The position numbers and the translations under genes were made by a program. The notes beneath the pieces are model-generated. The model was given only the letters and a program-made list of their open reading frames with translations. It did no database searches and was not told the DNA's origin. A stretch of 64,000 bases of DNA, taken from assembly GCF_028681615.1 (NCBI RefSeq), contig NZ_JAQUHV010000008.1:1-64000 (forward strand). Direction: 5' to 3'. Positions 24,883 to 33,522 of this stretch are shown here, one piece after another. Position 1 is the stretch's first letter. Each line of letters starts with the position of its first letter. The stretch comes from Sulfuricurvum sp. (lineage in GTDB: Bacteria > Campylobacterota > Campylobacteria > Campylobacterales > Sulfurimonadaceae).

Positions 24883-25428
24883 GTGAAAAATATCTGGTTC
24901 ATAAGAATGGATAAAGATAACTGGAATGATCTTAATCTCACTTTTGAAACACCATTCATTCACAGTATGCATGGTAGCTGTGGGGACATAGCACTTGCAT
25001 TGGAGTATAAAGATGATATTTTTCCCAAACTTTCAATTAGTGAGCAAAGTTTGTCTAAGAAAATACTGTCAATCAAGAATACTCTCATAGAAAATGGTGC
25101 TTTTAATGAAACGCAGCTTGGTAAACAACGCTGTGATCTTGCAATTATCTATTGGCTTTCAAGAATGAAAATTGATGATATTGTATTTGCTAGAAATAAA
25201 CTTGGTGAAGTCTTTCTGTGTAAAGTCACTGGTTATGTGTCCGAAGATTTTTTTGTTTCTTACGGTTGTTTTCAACGACCTGTTAAAATTTTACAAAAAC
25301 TATCTGAATCCATGATGAACGGAGATATATGGCATCGAACACAAGGCCGTAAAACAATTGAACGTAATGCTAAGCCTTTTATTGCCAACCTAGTGAAGGA
25401 TCATTTAAATAATTATAATTTGGTGTAG
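24883..25428 (+). CDS. Unknown protein, possibly EVE/PUA-like reader domain
   Basis: A 181-residue AT-rich gene with a GTG start and AAGGAAG 8 bases upstream. The N-terminal KNIWFIRMDKDNW, the middle DIVFARNKLGEVFLCKVTGYV, and the segment FFVSYGCFQRPVKIL together resemble the EVE/PUA-like N-terminal modules found on Mrr-type restriction proteins, which read modified bases. That is a by-eye comparison and may be wrong. No nuclease domain is attached. It is the first of three unusual genes between mlaF and the dnaJ-like gene, with clearly lower GC than the core, suggesting horizontal transfer. Confidence 0.55.
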   Translation: MKNIWFIRMDKDNWNDLNLTFETPFIHSMHGSCGDIALALEYKDDIFPKLSISEQSLSKKILSIKNTLIENGAFNETQLGKQRCDLAIIYWLSRMKIDDIVFARNKLGEVFLCKVTGYVSEDFFVSYGCFQRPVKILQKLSESMMNGDIWHRTQGRKTIERNAKPFIANLVKDHLNNYNLV

Positions 25429-25529
25429 TGGTAAAAGCCTTTCTAGCTCCTAAGCTCCAACTTTGGAGTCTATAAATGAGGACATTGGGAACGATGGAAC
25501 GTTATGAATATAGACAATAAGGAAAATAT

Positions 25530-26108
25530 ATGGGATTAAAAATTCACTCAATTGCAGAAATTCCAGAAAACGTATCAAGAAGCTACTATTTATATGTGCT
25601 TGATTACTACAATTGGGATGAACCAATAGGTAATACTCTTCGTTCTAATTTTGACCGTATGGCAGAATTTGCTTCAAAAAATGATGCTGTAGTAATACAG
25701 CCTGTTGGAGAGAGTCATTTCTTTTCAGAGTTATTATCTTGGGAAAGCCTTAATGGTATGAAGCCTGAAGATATTCTTCCAGCAATAATGATTACTTCAA
25801 TCCATCCACAATACTTTTTAGAAAGAGACAATCAAACTGTTCGAAGCGGTTCACTGCCAAAAGATGAAATTGTATTTATTCAATTAAAAGGAATTTGTAA
25901 TCAACCTACTGATGTTCTAAAAATTATTGAACAGATATTTACAGATATCAAAGAAAAAAAAGAAATTAAGAATTTTCAAGTTAAAAGAGAGCAAAAAGCT
26001 GGCGTTGGAGGTGCACTTGTTGATTCTTTAATACTTGAACCAAATTTCGCTGGTGTTGGTGTTGACCTCAAGAAAGTATTTTCTGTATTCAAGCGAAAAA
26101 ATGCATAA
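25530..26108 (+). CDS. Unrecognised protein in the accessory patch
   Basis: A 192-residue AT-rich gene with AAGGAAA before the ATG. I do not recognise a family. The first 120 residues look like a compact alpha/beta domain (YYLYVLDYYNW, DAVVIQPVGESHFF, ILPAIMITSIHP, DEIVFIQLKGI). A charged helix follows (about 125-155, KIIEQIFTDIKEKKEIKNF), then a glycine-containing stretch (KAGVGGALVDS) and a basic tail (KKVFSVFKRK). No signal peptide or membrane helix is clear. It lies 101 bases after the preceding gene and ends before a strong terminator, so the two may be one unit. Confidence 0.6.
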   Translation: MGLKIHSIAEIPENVSRSYYLYVLDYYNWDEPIGNTLRSNFDRMAEFASKNDAVVIQPVGESHFFSELLSWESLNGMKPEDILPAIMITSIHPQYFLERDNQTVRSGSLPKDEIVFIQLKGICNQPTDVLKIIEQIFTDIKEKKEIKNFQVKREQKAGVGGALVDSLILEPNFAGVGVDLKKVFSVFKRKNA

Positions 26109-26118
26109 TAAATCACTG

Positions 26119-26155
26119 GAGCCAATAAATTACACTTTGGGCAATTTATTGGCTC
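26119..26155 (+). terminator. Strong hairpin terminator
   Basis: GAGCCAATAAATT (26119-26131) and AATTTATTGGCTC (26143-26155) form a perfect 13-bp stem with an 11-base loop, followed by ATTTTAAAT. It lies 11 bases after the 192-residue gene and should end transcription before the DUF1643 gene. Confidence 0.8.
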
Positions 26156-26187
26156 ATTTTAAATGTTAGAGGAATAAAGGCATAAGT

Positions 26188-26715
26188 ATGATAAAAGAAG
26201 AAATCATTTATGCATCAGCAGAATTTTCTGATGATAAACTTTATAGATATTGGCTAAAAAGAGTGTGGGATGAAGATAAAGAAATTGGTGTATTTATAGC
26301 ACTTAACCCATCAAAAGCTACCGAATTAAAGTGTGATCAAACTATTTGTAATATTACTAATTTAGCTCTACAATGGGATTGGGGAGGATTCTACCTTTTA
26401 AATCTATTTGCTTTTAGGTCTACCGAGAAAAAACTAATGTTAATCAATCAAAATCCAATTGGAGAAAAGAATGATGAGATGATTGAAGCAATATGTAAAA
26501 GATCAAATAATATTGTTTTATCATGGGGAGAAGAAAAACCGAAACTAGTCAAAGATAGAGCAAGTAAGGTCAAACAAATTTTAAACAATATTAATAGAAA
26601 TGTTTTGTGTTTGTCAGAAAATGCTGGGAGTGGATATCAGCATCCATGTATAATCAAAGTTGAAGATTTTAAAGAGCCTAGGGTTACAAGCATCAATCAA
26701 AATGCTGGAAAATAA
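26188..26715 (+). CDS. DUF1643-family protein
   Basis: A 175-residue protein with the DUF1643 pattern: YRYWLKRVW near the start, then IALNPSKATELKCDQTICN, GGFYLLNLFAFRSTEKKLM, NQNPIGEKNDEMI and IVLSWGEE. The conserved NPS...D-T and N-x-F-x-x-R-x-T residues suggest a nucleotide- or nucleic-acid-related enzyme, but no activity is known to me. The family often appears in phages and mobile regions. AGAGGAATAAAG precedes the ATG. Low GC matches the two genes before it, although a terminator separates them. Confidence 0.8.
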   Translation: MIKEEIIYASAEFSDDKLYRYWLKRVWDEDKEIGVFIALNPSKATELKCDQTICNITNLALQWDWGGFYLLNLFAFRSTEKKLMLINQNPIGEKNDEMIEAICKRSNNIVLSWGEEKPKLVKDRASKVKQILNNINRNVLCLSENAGSGYQHPCIIKVEDFKEPRVTSINQNAGK

Positions 26716-26834
26716 AAATAAAAAAATAGGGTCATGCCTTGAGATAGGGGTCAGCTATTCAATCTTAAATTTTTAGGATATCGAAAAAAGAGGACGAAGC
26801 TAGAATAGCATTTACTTAAGAAAATAAAACATTT

Positions 26835-27125
26835 TTATCTTCCCCCAAACTTCTTTGCCCACCACTCTTGCGGGGTGAGGGTCTGCTCTTTTAAAAAGCT
26901 TTCTTCGAGATTATATTCATAGTTGGAACAGTATTCGAGCATTGTGGCGTAAGCTTCATTGATTTGCGTACTCATCGCGTGAGCGGTTTCGGGATCATCA
27001 GGGTGTTTGTCGGGATGCCATTGCTGCATCATGGCTTTGTATCGGGATTTGATATCGAAGAGGGTGGATTTGTCGTGAAGGCCAAGGAGCGTTTTGGCCT
27101 TCATAAGGGAGTCAAAAGAGAGCAT
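26835..27125 (-). CDS. Small J-domain (DnaJ-like) protein
   Basis: A 96-residue protein made mostly of one J domain (about 8-70). The helix II/III loop HPD is present in MMQQWHPDKHPDDPETA, so it should stimulate an Hsp70 ATPase such as DnaK. It lacks the Gly/Phe-rich and zinc-finger parts of full DnaJ. The C-terminus (TPQEWWAKKFGGR) is short and basic. It lies 12 bases after the ftsZ stop on the same strand and is likely translated from the same message. No specific client is evident. Confidence 0.85.
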   Translation of the reverse strand: MLSFDSLMKAKTLLGLHDKSTLFDIKSRYKAMMQQWHPDKHPDDPETAHAMSTQINEAYATMLEYCSNYEYNLEESFLKEQTLTPQEWWAKKFGGR

Positions 27126-27137
27126 GGAGAGTGGGAA

Positions 27138-28274
27138 TTAGTCTTTTTGTTGACGCATAAACGTCGGTACATCCAAGAAATCTTCGCTGTAATCACCATT
27201 GGCTACCATTGCAGGGCGGATAACGACACGAGGTTTTGCTGCGGCTGCGGCAAGAACTTCTTTGTTTTCAAATTCGCTGTTGTTAATTCCCATCGCGGCT
27301 TTTTTATCAAAACCGGTAGCAACCAACGTGATACGGATAAAGTCTTTATCCAAGTTAGCATCGGTAGTCGTACCGAAGATAACGTCTGCTGATTCATCAA
27401 CACTGTTATGGACGACGTCCATCGCAGCAGAGAGTTCCATAAACGGAAACTCAGGATGCATACTGAAGTGTACCAATACACCGAGTGCGCCGTTAACTGA
27501 CATGTTGTCGAGCAATGGAGATTCGATCGCATTTTTGATCGCTTCGTATGCCGCGTTTTCACCTTTGTATTCACCCACACCCATAAGAGCCAAACCACGG
27601 TGGCTCATAACGGTTTTCAAGTCGGCGAAGTCGAGGTTGATGTCATTGTCACCGCTGGCGAGGATAACACCTGATGTACCGCTGACGGCACGTGCAAGAA
27701 CACTGTCAACAATGCGGAAACTCTCTTTGATACCGAGTTTCGGATCGATGATAGAGAGAAGTTTGTCATTCGGGATAACAACGATACAATCGGATTCGTT
27801 TTTAAGCTCTTGCAAACCGTCTTCCGCAAGTTTAAGACGTTTTTTACCTTCGAATGAGAACGGTTTAGTCACGACAGCAATCGTTAGCGCACCCACTTCT
27901 TTAGCGATTTTCGCAATGATCGGAGCTGCACCCGTTCCGGTTCCGCCGCCGAGACCGGCTGCCACGAATACGATGTCCGCACCCGCTAATGCACGAGCAA
28001 GGTCTTCATAACTTTCAAGCGCCGATTCTTTACCCACTTCGGGCTTCATCCCTGCACCCAAACCTTTAGTCAGTTTTGCACCCAATTGGATTTTGGTTGC
28101 AGCACTGCCTTGTTCCAAAACCTGAGCATCCGTATTTGCTATGATCAACTCGATACCCGGAATTGCCTCTTTAAGCATATAGCCGATCATATTTCCACCG
28201 CCGCCGCCGACACCTACTGCTACAATGCGTGCTCCCGTGAGAGTTGTTGATTCTTCAATTGAAAATGGTTCCAT
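27138..28274 (-). CDS. ftsZ: Cell division GTPase FtsZ
   Basis: A 378-residue tubulin-like GTPase that forms the Z ring. The G-box tubulin signature is GLGGGTGTGAAPI, with AVGVGGGGGNMIGYM at the N-terminus and the T7 synergy loop NLDFADLKTVM. The C-terminal linker is short, ending in the conserved peptide EDFLDVPTFMRQQKD, which binds FtsA and other partners. It lies 18 bases downstream of ftsA in the order ppiD-like, ftsA, ftsZ, dnaJ-like. AAGGAGC precedes the start. Confidence 0.98.
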   Translation of the reverse strand: MEPFSIEESTTLTGARIVAVGVGGGGGNMIGYMLKEAIPGIELIIANTDAQVLEQGSAATKIQLGAKLTKGLGAGMKPEVGKESALESYEDLARALAGADIVFVAAGLGGGTGTGAAPIIAKIAKEVGALTIAVVTKPFSFEGKKRLKLAEDGLQELKNESDCIVVIPNDKLLSIIDPKLGIKESFRIVDSVLARAVSGTSGVILASGDNDINLDFADLKTVMSHRGLALMGVGEYKGENAAYEAIKNAIESPLLDNMSVNGALGVLVHFSMHPEFPFMELSAAMDVVHNSVDESADVIFGTTTDANLDKDFIRITLVATGFDKKAAMGINNSEFENKEVLAAAAAKPRVVIRPAMVANGDYSEDFLDVPTFMRQQKD

Positions 28275-28292
28275 GCTTGCTCCTTGACGTGA

Positions 28293-29705
28293 TTAAAATA
28301 GTTGAGTTGCCCAATTCCAAAACTTGGAAATTGGGTTTGGTTGTTCGGTTTGGACAGGTTTATTCGACCCGATGTTAACCATTTTTTGAGTTTCCGCCTT
28401 CTTCTCTTCCCTCACAGGAGGCGGTGTTGCTGCCGCCGGTGATGGAGTAGAAGCTGAAGCAGGGTGCTCAAATTTTGGCGCCTCTTCGTGGATTGGATAG
28501 TGAGCTTGAGCAGCCTGCGGCTCTTCGCCGGTATGGCGCATACGACGGTTAACGTCTATCTCGTACGGAGTATAGTTACCGGCCATGTATTTGACCAGTC
28601 CGACCGCTCCCGAATAGGAAGGATCTCTGAGGGTATCAAAAAGACCGCCGACATCGGTCGGTTTTGCCAAACGTACCGGCATGTTGTCCAATATCGCTAC
28701 GGCAAGTTCGCGAAGACCTTCAATTTTGGTAAAACCACCGGTTAGAACAACACCGGCTCCCATATGATCTTTGAGTCCGCTTTTCTCAATCGACTGAGCG
28801 ATAATCATCAAGGTCTCTTCTACCCGAGCATAGATAACGTTATGGACGACTTCAAGAGAAACTTCATGGGTAGAAGTCTCATCGCCGATAACCGGAAGTT
28901 CGATCAAATCATTGCTAGGAGCATAGAGTGAACCGTAGCTGATTTTGACATTGTCCGCTGTATGAAGCGGTGTATGCAATGCCATCGATAAATCGTTGGT
29001 GATATGGTTTGAACCGACACCGAGGAAGTCGTTGTAGCGGATAGCGTGTCCGGAGTGGATAACGATGTTGCTCGTATTTCCACCCATATCGACAACTGCC
29101 GCTCCGAGTTCTTTTTCATCATTATTGAGAACGGCGATAGCAGATGCGTAGCCGCTGAGTACAACGCTCTCGACATCGACACCGGCAGCTTTGACCGCTT
29201 TGCGCAAATTGTTGAGATTCGATTTTTGTGTTGTAATAATATGGGTTTCAACTTCAAGACGTGAAGCATTCATCCCCAATGGGTCTTCAATGAAATCTTG
29301 GTCATCGACTTTGAAGTTGTACGGGAGGGCATGCAGTACTTCAAATTCGTTAGGGATATTGGCATTGTAGAGTGACGTGTGCATGACACGTTGAATCTCA
29401 TTAAGAGTGATCTCTTTGTTTGGGATATTGACGATACCGCTGGAATTGAGACTTTTGGTGTAGGCGCCGGAAATAGTTACGACAGCACTGCGAAGCTCAG
29501 TTCCCGCAACCCGTTTAGCATCATTCAACGCGCTCTTGATCGATTTGGATGCAAGCTCGATATTGGTGATGCTTCCTTTGCGAAGACCTTGTGCTTTTGA
29601 GATACCGGCTCCGATTATTTGTGCAACGTTATCGTCATCGATTTCCGCGATGAGCGCACAAACTTTTGTTGAGCCGATATCAATGGCTAAAACGGTTCGT
29701 TTCAA
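28293..29705 (-). CDS. ftsA: Cell division protein FtsA
   Basis: A 470-residue actin-like protein that tethers FtsZ to the membrane. The N-terminal phosphate-1 region is VLAIDIGSTKVCALIAE, and the second ATP segment is AAVVDMGGNTSNIVIHSG. Compared with the roughly 420 residues of E. coli FtsA it has an extended Pro/Ala/Glu-rich linker (about 395-450) before a C-terminal amphipathic helix (NPISKFWNWATQLF), the membrane anchor. It is 1 base from the ppiD-like stop and 18 bases before ftsZ. Confidence 0.97.
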   Translation of the reverse strand: MKRTVLAIDIGSTKVCALIAEIDDDNVAQIIGAGISKAQGLRKGSITNIELASKSIKSALNDAKRVAGTELRSAVVTISGAYTKSLNSSGIVNIPNKEITLNEIQRVMHTSLYNANIPNEFEVLHALPYNFKVDDQDFIEDPLGMNASRLEVETHIITTQKSNLNNLRKAVKAAGVDVESVVLSGYASAIAVLNNDEKELGAAVVDMGGNTSNIVIHSGHAIRYNDFLGVGSNHITNDLSMALHTPLHTADNVKISYGSLYAPSNDLIELPVIGDETSTHEVSLEVVHNVIYARVEETLMIIAQSIEKSGLKDHMGAGVVLTGGFTKIEGLRELAVAILDNMPVRLAKPTDVGGLFDTLRDPSYSGAVGLVKYMAGNYTPYEIDVNRRMRHTGEEPQAAQAHYPIHEEAPKFEHPASASTPSPAAATPPPVREEKKAETQKMVNIGSNKPVQTEQPNPISKFWNWATQLF

Positions 29706-29706
29706 A

Positions 29707-31173
29707 TCAAATCCCCTCTACATAGATTTCAACTGGGTACTTGCTCTCAAGTGCTTTGATCAGCCCTTGATCCAACAAGCTCCCTTTGAGCTTGAGCACG
29801 GTGTTTTCATCCGCTATTGTTTTGTCTTGAAGCAACTTTTGTTCCAAAACGTTATAGATTATAACATTTCCGCTTTCAAGGGTAACAAAACCTTGTTTTT
29901 GTTTGGATGTAAAGAGTTTTGTGAGGAACTCTGATCCCTCGGTGCTGCTCAATCCGGCTAATTTAGCACCATCCGCATGGGTGACGAAATCACTGGTAGT
30001 CCCTGTGAATGTTTTATAACTGTTTTGAGCTAACTCTTGAAGTTTGGTTTTTTTCGCTTCGTTAAGATAGAGTGCACTAACATCTGTTTTCGCCTCTTCA
30101 AATGTTTTGGTGCGGGCAGGATTCATTTTTTCAAGTTTGACGATGATGTATTCGTTTCCGTTTTTACGCGGTTTAAGATACGGTTTTTGATCATCCAGGG
30201 TAAGAATCTCTTTGGTGAGCTCAGGGCTAAACGGTGATGAAGATGCTGTGATAGTGGCTTTTTGCGCAACGATTCCGGATTTCAATGCACCTTTTTTGTA
30301 ATCAATGTAAAGACGGAGAGATTCTTTTTCCGTTGCTTTGTCGCTTAATGCGGCAATAATTTGTCCTTTGGCATCGGCGAGAGAAAGGACTTTGCCGGAA
30401 GTGTCTTTTAGCAGCTGGCGGTTCATATCATAATAATCACTGATCTCTTTTTCACTCGGTGATACGGATTGATGTGCTTGCGTTACATAAGCAACCTCAT
30501 AGCTCGGTTCTGTTTTGAACTCTTTTTGGTGTTTTTCCCAGAATGCTTTGAGCTCCGCATCATTTGCAGTGAGGGTGATCATATTAGGTGTGAGAACTTT
30601 ATAGTTGATTTTATCTGAAACGCCCAAGGCACTTTCAAAAGTTTTTTCTTCGATCGGTTTCGTACCGGATGCAAGAAGATAGAGTGTTTTTTGAATCAAA
30701 AGATCTTTTCTCATCAACTCTTCGTATTCTTTGATCGTTAAATGATTTTGCTTTAACGTCTCTTCATAGATACTTTTGCTAAACGTGCCGTCTTTCCCAA
30801 AACTAGGCTGAGACTTGATAACGTTCAAAAGTTCCGTATCGGTGACGATGAGTCCGTAACTGTTGGCAAGATTGAGAATGAGAGCCTGATTGACAAGTTG
30901 ATGAAGTGCTTGGCGTTGAAGACCGAATTGTTTGGCCTGTTTTTCGTCAAATTTTCCTTGGAAAAGCTGATTGTATTGGTTAAAGATATTCGAATAGCTT
31001 CTTTGCAGTTCTGCAGCAGTGATGGAAACATCTCCTACTTTGGCAACAGCGCCGGACTTGTTTCCGTAACTGTATTGCCCCCATCCGACGAATCCGGCTC
31101 CGATAAAGGCAATGGTGGAGATCCAGATCGTAATGACCAGGTATTTTCGGTGGCGTTGCATCCAAGTAATCAT
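29707..31173 (-). CDS. PpiD-like periplasmic peptidyl-prolyl isomerase
   Basis: A 488-residue inner-membrane-anchored chaperone. One N-terminal helix (about 10-30, YLVITIWISTIAFIGAGFV) is followed by a SurA/PpiD N-terminal chaperone domain (KVGDVSITAAELQRSYSNIF, ALHQLVNQALILNLANSYG, DGTFSKSIYEETLKQNHL) and a parvulin-like region in the second half that looks divergent. PpiD proteins help newly exported proteins fold at the Sec translocon. It leads the ppiD-ftsA-ftsZ unit and is divergent from bioA. Whether the isomerase site is active is uncertain. Confidence 0.88.
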   Translation of the reverse strand: MITWMQRHRKYLVITIWISTIAFIGAGFVGWGQYSYGNKSGAVAKVGDVSITAAELQRSYSNIFNQYNQLFQGKFDEKQAKQFGLQRQALHQLVNQALILNLANSYGLIVTDTELLNVIKSQPSFGKDGTFSKSIYEETLKQNHLTIKEYEELMRKDLLIQKTLYLLASGTKPIEEKTFESALGVSDKINYKVLTPNMITLTANDAELKAFWEKHQKEFKTEPSYEVAYVTQAHQSVSPSEKEISDYYDMNRQLLKDTSGKVLSLADAKGQIIAALSDKATEKESLRLYIDYKKGALKSGIVAQKATITASSSPFSPELTKEILTLDDQKPYLKPRKNGNEYIIVKLEKMNPARTKTFEEAKTDVSALYLNEAKKTKLQELAQNSYKTFTGTTSDFVTHADGAKLAGLSSTEGSEFLTKLFTSKQKQGFVTLESGNVIIYNVLEQKLLQDKTIADENTVLKLKGSLLDQGLIKALESKYPVEIYVEGI

Positions 31174-31291
31174 ATTAAACGATCCTATTGTAAAATTCAG
31201 ATATTCTATTCAGTTTACCATTAAACTTGGATGAAAATAGTAGACGACTAACACATGTTATCATATTATAACTCAATTGAAGAGGTTTCGG

Positions 31292-32602
31292 ATGAATAAT
31301 TTAGAGATGTCAAGCCGTGATTTAAACGTTTTATGGCATCCATGCACGCAAATGAAAGATCATGAAACGATCCCGCTTGTCCCCATTTCAAAAGGGGATG
31401 GTATATATTTACACGATTTTGACGGAAACCGTTATATCGATGCCATCAGCAGTTGGTGGGTCAATCTCTTCGGGCATTGCAATCCGTATATCAACGGAAA
31501 AATTATCGAGCAGCTTTCCAGACTCGAACATGTCATTTTGGCAGGTTTTACCCATGAGAGTGTCATCCGTCTTTCGGAGCGTCTTGTCGCTCTTGCACCG
31601 GAGGGGCTAACGCGTTGTTTTTATGCGGATAACGGTTCAAGTGCGATCGAAGTGGCTTTAAAAATGAGTTATCATGCCCATAAAAATCGGGGAGATGACC
31701 GAAGTCTATTCGTATCTCTCAGCGACAGTTATCACGGGGAGACGCTAGGTGCTCTTTCTGTCGGAGATGTAGCCCTCTATAAAGAGACGTATGAGCCGTT
31801 ATTGATTCGTGCGATTCAAACCCCTTCACCCAAAGATCAGACACCGGAAGCGGCGTTGGAAGCCGCACAAGCATTTCGAAATCTGCTGCAGGAACGTGGA
31901 GCGGAAATTTCGGCATTGATCGTTGAACCGCTGCTCCAAGGGGCAGGGGGGATGAAAATGTATCACCCACTGTTTCTTTCGGAAGCCAAAAAAATCGCTC
32001 AAGAATTCGGTGTCCATTTTATTGCCGATGAAATATTGGTCGGATTCGGTCGGACCGGAAGCATGTTTGCGTGTGAACAGGCGGACATTACCCCTGATTT
32101 TTTGATTCTTTCAAAAGGGCTTACGGGAGGGTATCTTCCGCTTTCGGTTGTTATAACGACAGAAGATATATATGGTGCTTTTTACTGCGATTATGATCCT
32201 GCACGCTCTTTTCTACACTCACACAGTTATACCGGAAATGCACTTGCCTGTGCCGCTGCCAACGCGACATTGGATCTCTTTGAAAACGATAACGTGATAG
32301 TAAAAAATCAAGAAACGATAGCCTATATGGGAGAACAGCTGGGCCGGTTTGGCGTGTTTGAATGTGTAAAAGAGATTCGTCAATGCGGTATGATCGGAGC
32401 GATTGAATTGCAAGGATTTGAACCGGGTGAGCGCATCGGTTTGAAAATACATCAACACTGTCTGCAAAAAGGGGTTTTGATCCGTCCGTTGGGGGGTGTC
32501 ATCTATGTGATGCCTCCTTACATCATCTCTCCCGAAGAGCTAAAACATGTTTTTGATGCGATAGAAAGTGCTTTGAGAATGATTTGTGCTAGCAACGCAT
32601 AG
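31292..32602 (+). CDS. bioA: Adenosylmethionine-8-amino-7-oxononanoate aminotransferase BioA
   Basis: A 436-residue PLP-dependent class III aminotransferase that makes 7,8-diaminopelargonate in biotin synthesis, using SAM as amino donor. BioA hallmarks are WHPCTQMKDHE near the N-terminus, DAISSWWVNLFGHCNP, ADNGSSAIEVALKM, and the PLP lysine in FLILSKGLTGGYLPLS, with FADEIL-like LIADEI region (FIADEILVGFGRTG). I start at 31292 because AGAGG lies 9 bases upstream; a TTG 15 bases earlier is less likely. A LysR gene follows 12 bases later. Confidence 0.95.
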   Translation: MNNLEMSSRDLNVLWHPCTQMKDHETIPLVPISKGDGIYLHDFDGNRYIDAISSWWVNLFGHCNPYINGKIIEQLSRLEHVILAGFTHESVIRLSERLVALAPEGLTRCFYADNGSSAIEVALKMSYHAHKNRGDDRSLFVSLSDSYHGETLGALSVGDVALYKETYEPLLIRAIQTPSPKDQTPEAALEAAQAFRNLLQERGAEISALIVEPLLQGAGGMKMYHPLFLSEAKKIAQEFGVHFIADEILVGFGRTGSMFACEQADITPDFLILSKGLTGGYLPLSVVITTEDIYGAFYCDYDPARSFLHSHSYTGNALACAAANATLDLFENDNVIVKNQETIAYMGEQLGRFGVFECVKEIRQCGMIGAIELQGFEPGERIGLKIHQHCLQKGVLIRPLGGVIYVMPPYIISPEELKHVFDAIESALRMICASNA

Positions 32603-32614
32603 GGAGAACTAACT

Positions 32615-33496
32615 ATGTTTACATTACGTCAGTTGGAAATTTTTGGTGCAATGGCCCAATCGACCCGCGTTATTGATGTCGCAGAGCAATTAGGCATGAG
32701 CCCCTCAGCCGTTTCCATGGCGGTGCGTGAACTAGAAAAAGAGCTGGGCGATGTACTGTTTGAACGGATAGGGAAACGATTGATGCTCAATGAGCGCGGA
32801 CGCTATTTTTTTGAGAATTCCGAAGAGATTTTGGAACGCTCACAGCAGTTGTATGAGCACTTCCGAGCCGATTCGAGCGGAGGACATCTGTATATCGCCG
32901 CGAGTGTCACAATCAGTAACTATCTTCTTCCTAAATGGATTGGTAACTTTCGATCTACGCATGAACAGGTTAGAGTATCGCTCAAAACCGCCAACAGTAC
33001 CGAGGTTATCAATATGGTACGTGAAGGGATCTGCGATTTAGGGTTTATCGAGGGGCATTTTAGTGATGGAGAACTCGTATCGGAGTCGTTGATGACCGAT
33101 GAACTTGTCGTGGTCGGAAATGACCCCACCCTTACAGAACGGGACTATTTTATCGATGAATTGGTCCGAAAACGGTGGATTTTACGGGAACGCGGATCCG
33201 GGACCCGAGAAATCTTTCTCTCGCACATCGCTCCGATCGATAAAGAGCTGAACATCGATATGGAATTTGAAAACAATGAGGCGATAAAAGGGTATTTACT
33301 CAATGACCGGCATGCACTTTCGTGTTTGCCTCGTATCAGCATTGTTGAAGAACTCAAAGAGGGAAAAATGTTTGAAGCCCGTATTAAAGCCCATAGCTTT
33401 AAAAGAGAATTTCGTATGGTATGGCGTCAGGAGAAGAAAATGAGCCGTATTATCAGCGATTTTAAACGATATGTTAGTGAGCTTAAGCTATCATAA
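32615..33496 (+). CDS. LysR-family transcriptional regulator
   Basis: A 293-residue regulator with an N-terminal winged helix-turn-helix (about 1-60, LRQLEIFGAMAQSTRVIDVAEQL, SPSAVSMAVRELEKELG) and a C-terminal periplasmic-binding-like effector domain (about 90-290). It is encoded 12 bases after bioA and 26 bases before rsmH on the same strand, so it is co-transcribed with biotin and cell-wall/division genes. Effector domain features (TANSTEVINMVREGICDLGFIEG) resemble the CysB/CbbR-like subgroup, but the target is unknown. AGGGAGAAC lies before the ATG. Confidence 0.9.
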   Translation: MFTLRQLEIFGAMAQSTRVIDVAEQLGMSPSAVSMAVRELEKELGDVLFERIGKRLMLNERGRYFFENSEEILERSQQLYEHFRADSSGGHLYIAASVTISNYLLPKWIGNFRSTHEQVRVSLKTANSTEVINMVREGICDLGFIEGHFSDGELVSESLMTDELVVVGNDPTLTERDYFIDELVRKRWILRERGSGTREIFLSHIAPIDKELNIDMEFENNEAIKGYLLNDRHALSCLPRISIVEELKEGKMFEARIKAHSFKREFRMVWRQEKKMSRIISDFKRYVSELKLS

Positions 33497-33522
33497 CGGC
33501 CAATAAAACCAAAGGTTACGCA

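Noticed and set aside
25418-25500. tRNA-like stretch (TGTAGTGGTAAAAGCC)
   Set aside because: It resembles a D-arm only; no anticodon arm, T-arm or acceptor stem can be folded.
26716-26780. Remnant of a RAYT-type transposase gene
   Set aside because: GGGTCATGCC and GGGGTCAG are suggestive of such tails, but no coding remnant is visible; kept only as a hint for the accessory patch.
27199-28011. 270-codon plus-strand frame opposite ftsZ
   Set aside because: It is the antisense shadow of ftsZ; the composition (Ser/Ala/Pro-rich) reflects the reverse of ftsZ codons.
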